A stretch of DNA of 64,000 nt from Hyphomonas sp. (lineage in GTDB: Bacteria > Pseudomonadota > Alphaproteobacteria > Caulobacterales > Hyphomonadaceae). Where the stretch lies: positions 2,914,001 through 2,978,000 of the forward strand of contig NZ_CP051230.1 of NCBI RefSeq assembly GCF_017792385.1. The letters are read 5' to 3'. Shown here one piece after another: positions 62,784-64,000 of this stretch. How positions within the stretch are numbered: the first letter of the stretch is position 1; the number at the start of each line of letters is the position of its first letter. The translations under genes and the position numbers were made by a program. Below the pieces are notes generated by a model, which was not told where the DNA came from, did not search any database, and saw only the letters and a program-made list of their open reading frames with translations.

Positions 62784-64000
62784 TCAGTCCTCTTCGCTTC
62801 GGAGTTTCGGATTGTCGCCCGCCATGCCGCTATCGCCGTCCTTCAGGGCATGGACCGTGATCGCGCCGGCATGCTGCAGGCGTTGGTCTGTGCGAAGGCG
62901 CCGCGCCCAGGCCGGGCTGGCGGAGCCAGTAGACGGCCCGTCGCCGGACGCCGCCGCCATCGTACCGCCCGTCGCCGCAAAGGCCGTCTCGCTGCCACGC
63001 CGATAGGCATTGCCGACAGAGGCAAACGGCCGTCCTGCCATCCGGCGGAGCGTATCGCCGCCAGCCTGCGCGACGCCGACAACACCCGCCGCCGCGCCGC
63101 GCCAGCCGGACTGACCGGATGCCATGTGGCCGAGGTCGTAGGAGGTGCGAGCGCCGCCCGTCATGGAAGCCCCAGCCTTCACCGCGCCGGATACGCCGCC
63201 AAGCGCTGCACGTCCGGCCGCAACCGTTCCCGTCGTCGCCAGCACAGCGCCCGCACCAACGGCAGCCGTCGTGCCGACCACAGAGCCCGCGCCAAGCTGC
63301 GGCGCGCCAGTGACAAGGCCGGAGGCAATGCCGGGCGCGAACACGCCCATCCAGAGGAAAACGATGGAGGCAAGGACCGTGCCCATGACTTCCGCCAGCG
63401 TCACGTCGCCCGGCCCGCCAAAGGCCTCGGTGATGGAGGTAAACAGCGTCGAGCCGATCCCGATGACGATGGCGAGCACCATCAATTTGATGCCGGAGGT
63501 GACGACATTGCCGAGCACCCGCTCGGCAAGGAACGACGTCTTGTTCCAGAGCGCGAAAGGCACGAGCACAAAGCCCGCCAGCGTCGTCAGCTTGAACTCC
63601 AGGATCGCGACAAAGAGCTGGACCGCCAGAACGAAGAAGGCGACGAGGATAATCGCCCAGGCAATCAGCATGACGGCGATCAGGATGAAATTATGGAAGA
63701 AACCGATCGGACCCAGCATGTCGCCGATCTCTTCGAGCAAGGGCTGCGCCGCCTCGAACCCGACCCCTGCAATATAGCCGGGCCGCATGAGATCCTCGGC
63801 TGTCAGCGTCGAGGAGCCGGCCTTCACCCCAAGATCGGCAAAGCTTGCAAAGAGGATGTTCGCGAGGATCGAAAAATTACCAAGAATGAAGGCGAAGAAG
63901 CCGACATAGAGCACTTTCTTCAGGAGCCCCGAGATCACATCGGCATTCTGCGAGAGGGCCCAGAAGAGCCCCGCCAGAGTGATGTCGATCACGATCAGCG
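62784..64000 (-). CDS. trbL: Conjugal transfer protein TrbL (VirB6-like), 5' end cut by window edge
   Basis: At least 402 residues are visible. Several membrane helices (LLKKVLYVGFFAFILGNFS, then AWAIILVAFFVLAVQLFVAI, VTSGIKLMVLAIVIGIG and IVFLWMGVFAPGIASGLV) form the inner-membrane channel domain. A long Gly/Ala-rich, low-complexity cytoplasmic tail follows. The first visible residues (MIDITLAGLFWAL) correspond to an internal helix of homologues, so the true N-terminus lies beyond base 64000 and the GTG at 63992 is not the start. Confidence 0.93.
   Translation of the reverse strand, partial: LIVIDITLAGLFWALSQNADVISGLLKKVLYVGFFAFILGNFSILANILFASFADLGVKAGSSTLTAEDLMRPGYIAGVGFEAAQPLLEEIGDMLGPIGFFHNFILIAVMLIAWAIILVAFFVLAVQLFVAILEFKLTTLAGFVLVPFALWNKTSFLAERVLGNVVTSGIKLMVLAIVIGIGSTLFTSITEAFGGPGDVTLAEVMGTVLASIVFLWMGVFAPGIASGLVTGAPQLGAGSVVGTTAAVGAGAVLATTGTVAAGRAALGGVSGAVKAGASMTGGARTSYDLGHMASGQSGWRGAAAGVVGVAQAGGDTLRRMAGRPFASVGNAYRRGSETAFAATGGTMAAASGDGPSTGSASPAWARRLRTDQRLQHAGAITVHALKDGDSGMAGDNPKLRSEED

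Larger units (their letters stand above)
55584..64000. mobile_element. Integrative and conjugative element, guaA-proximal end (partial)
   Basis: From the guaA stop to the window edge the genes are a tyrosine integrase, hipB, hipA, alpA-like, DUF736, DUF2274, trbI, trbG, trbF and trbL, all typical of an alphaproteobacterial ICE with a P-type Trb pilus. The first 1.7 kb is markedly richer in A+T than the core. The 3' end of guaA is a known tyrosine-recombinase target. Only one end is in view, so no att direct repeat can be shown; the exact left boundary (within the last codons of guaA or the terminator) is unknown. Confidence 0.85.

Noticed and set aside
63992..64000. GTG at 63992 as the trbL start
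   Set aside because: The visible first residues match an internal helix of TrbL; the real start is outside the window.

Overview
This window reads as the chromosome of a GC-rich alphaproteobacterium, most likely of the Caulobacterales/Hyphomonadaceae type. The lineage call rests on four things: an SOS box of the alphaproteobacterial form GTTC-N7-GTTC in front of lexA; the gene order ppiD-trpE-trpG, trpD-trpC-lexA and comEC-gltX-gltA; the tpiA-secG-pyrG block; and a photolyase/FAD-oxidoreductase/DUF1365/CFA-synthase operon with an ECF11-like promoter. The genus cannot be fixed from the sequence alone.

Layout of the core chromosome. 1-9.6 kb holds an HxlR regulator, tRNA-Gly(GCC), a flavin reductase, an SDR dehydrogenase, rpsD, a polyphosphate kinase 2, two tandem secreted DUF2807 proteins, a GlxA-type regulator divergent from a DJ-1/PfpI enzyme, rimO and small membrane proteins. 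9.6-14.3 kb holds grxD, an M2 peptidase, bolA, an M28 peptidase and an outer-membrane beta-barrel. 14.3-21 kb holds purL, a lipoprotein, an adenine-deaminase-type enzyme, purQ, an entericidin and gltA. 21-33 kb holds gltX, comEC, lexA, trpC, trpD, a lipoprotein methyltransferase, a PNPOx-fold protein, trpG, trpE and ppiD. 33-37 kb holds tpiA, secG, pyrG and a conserved-looking unknown, bracketed by two palindromic REP-like elements. 37-42 kb is the phrB operon. 42-55.6 kb holds hldE with a coupled 59-residue ORF, hspQ, ppx, rlmE, a dodecin with an extended tail, indoleamine 2,3-dioxygenase, guaB, GNAT, FAD and RNA-methyltransferase genes, a TPR/aspartyl-hydroxylase protein and guaA. De novo and salvage purine genes (purL, purQ, deaminase, guaB, guaA) and tryptophan synthesis (trpCDGE) plus breakdown (IDO) are both well represented.

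From the 3' end of guaA (about 55.58 kb) to the right edge is one end of an integrative and conjugative element. A tyrosine integrase sits next to guaA behind an array of seven TTTACCGTC/GACGGTAAA repeats. It is followed by a hipBA toxin-antitoxin pair with a perfect 26-bp palindromic operator, an AlpA-type regulator, DUF736, DUF2274, and the conjugative pilus genes trbI, trbG, trbF and trbL. trbL runs off the window, and the other end of the element is not visible.

The observations that most deserve follow-up are the repeat array controlling the integrase, the hipBA palindrome, a compact H-type pseudoknot that would mask the guaB ribosome-binding site, the ECF11-like promoter of the photolyase operon, the two Ser-ladder DUF2807 proteins, an AT-rich 3' end of purL, and disruptions of normally conserved gene orders. 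I found no CRISPR array, rRNA operon or insertion sequence.
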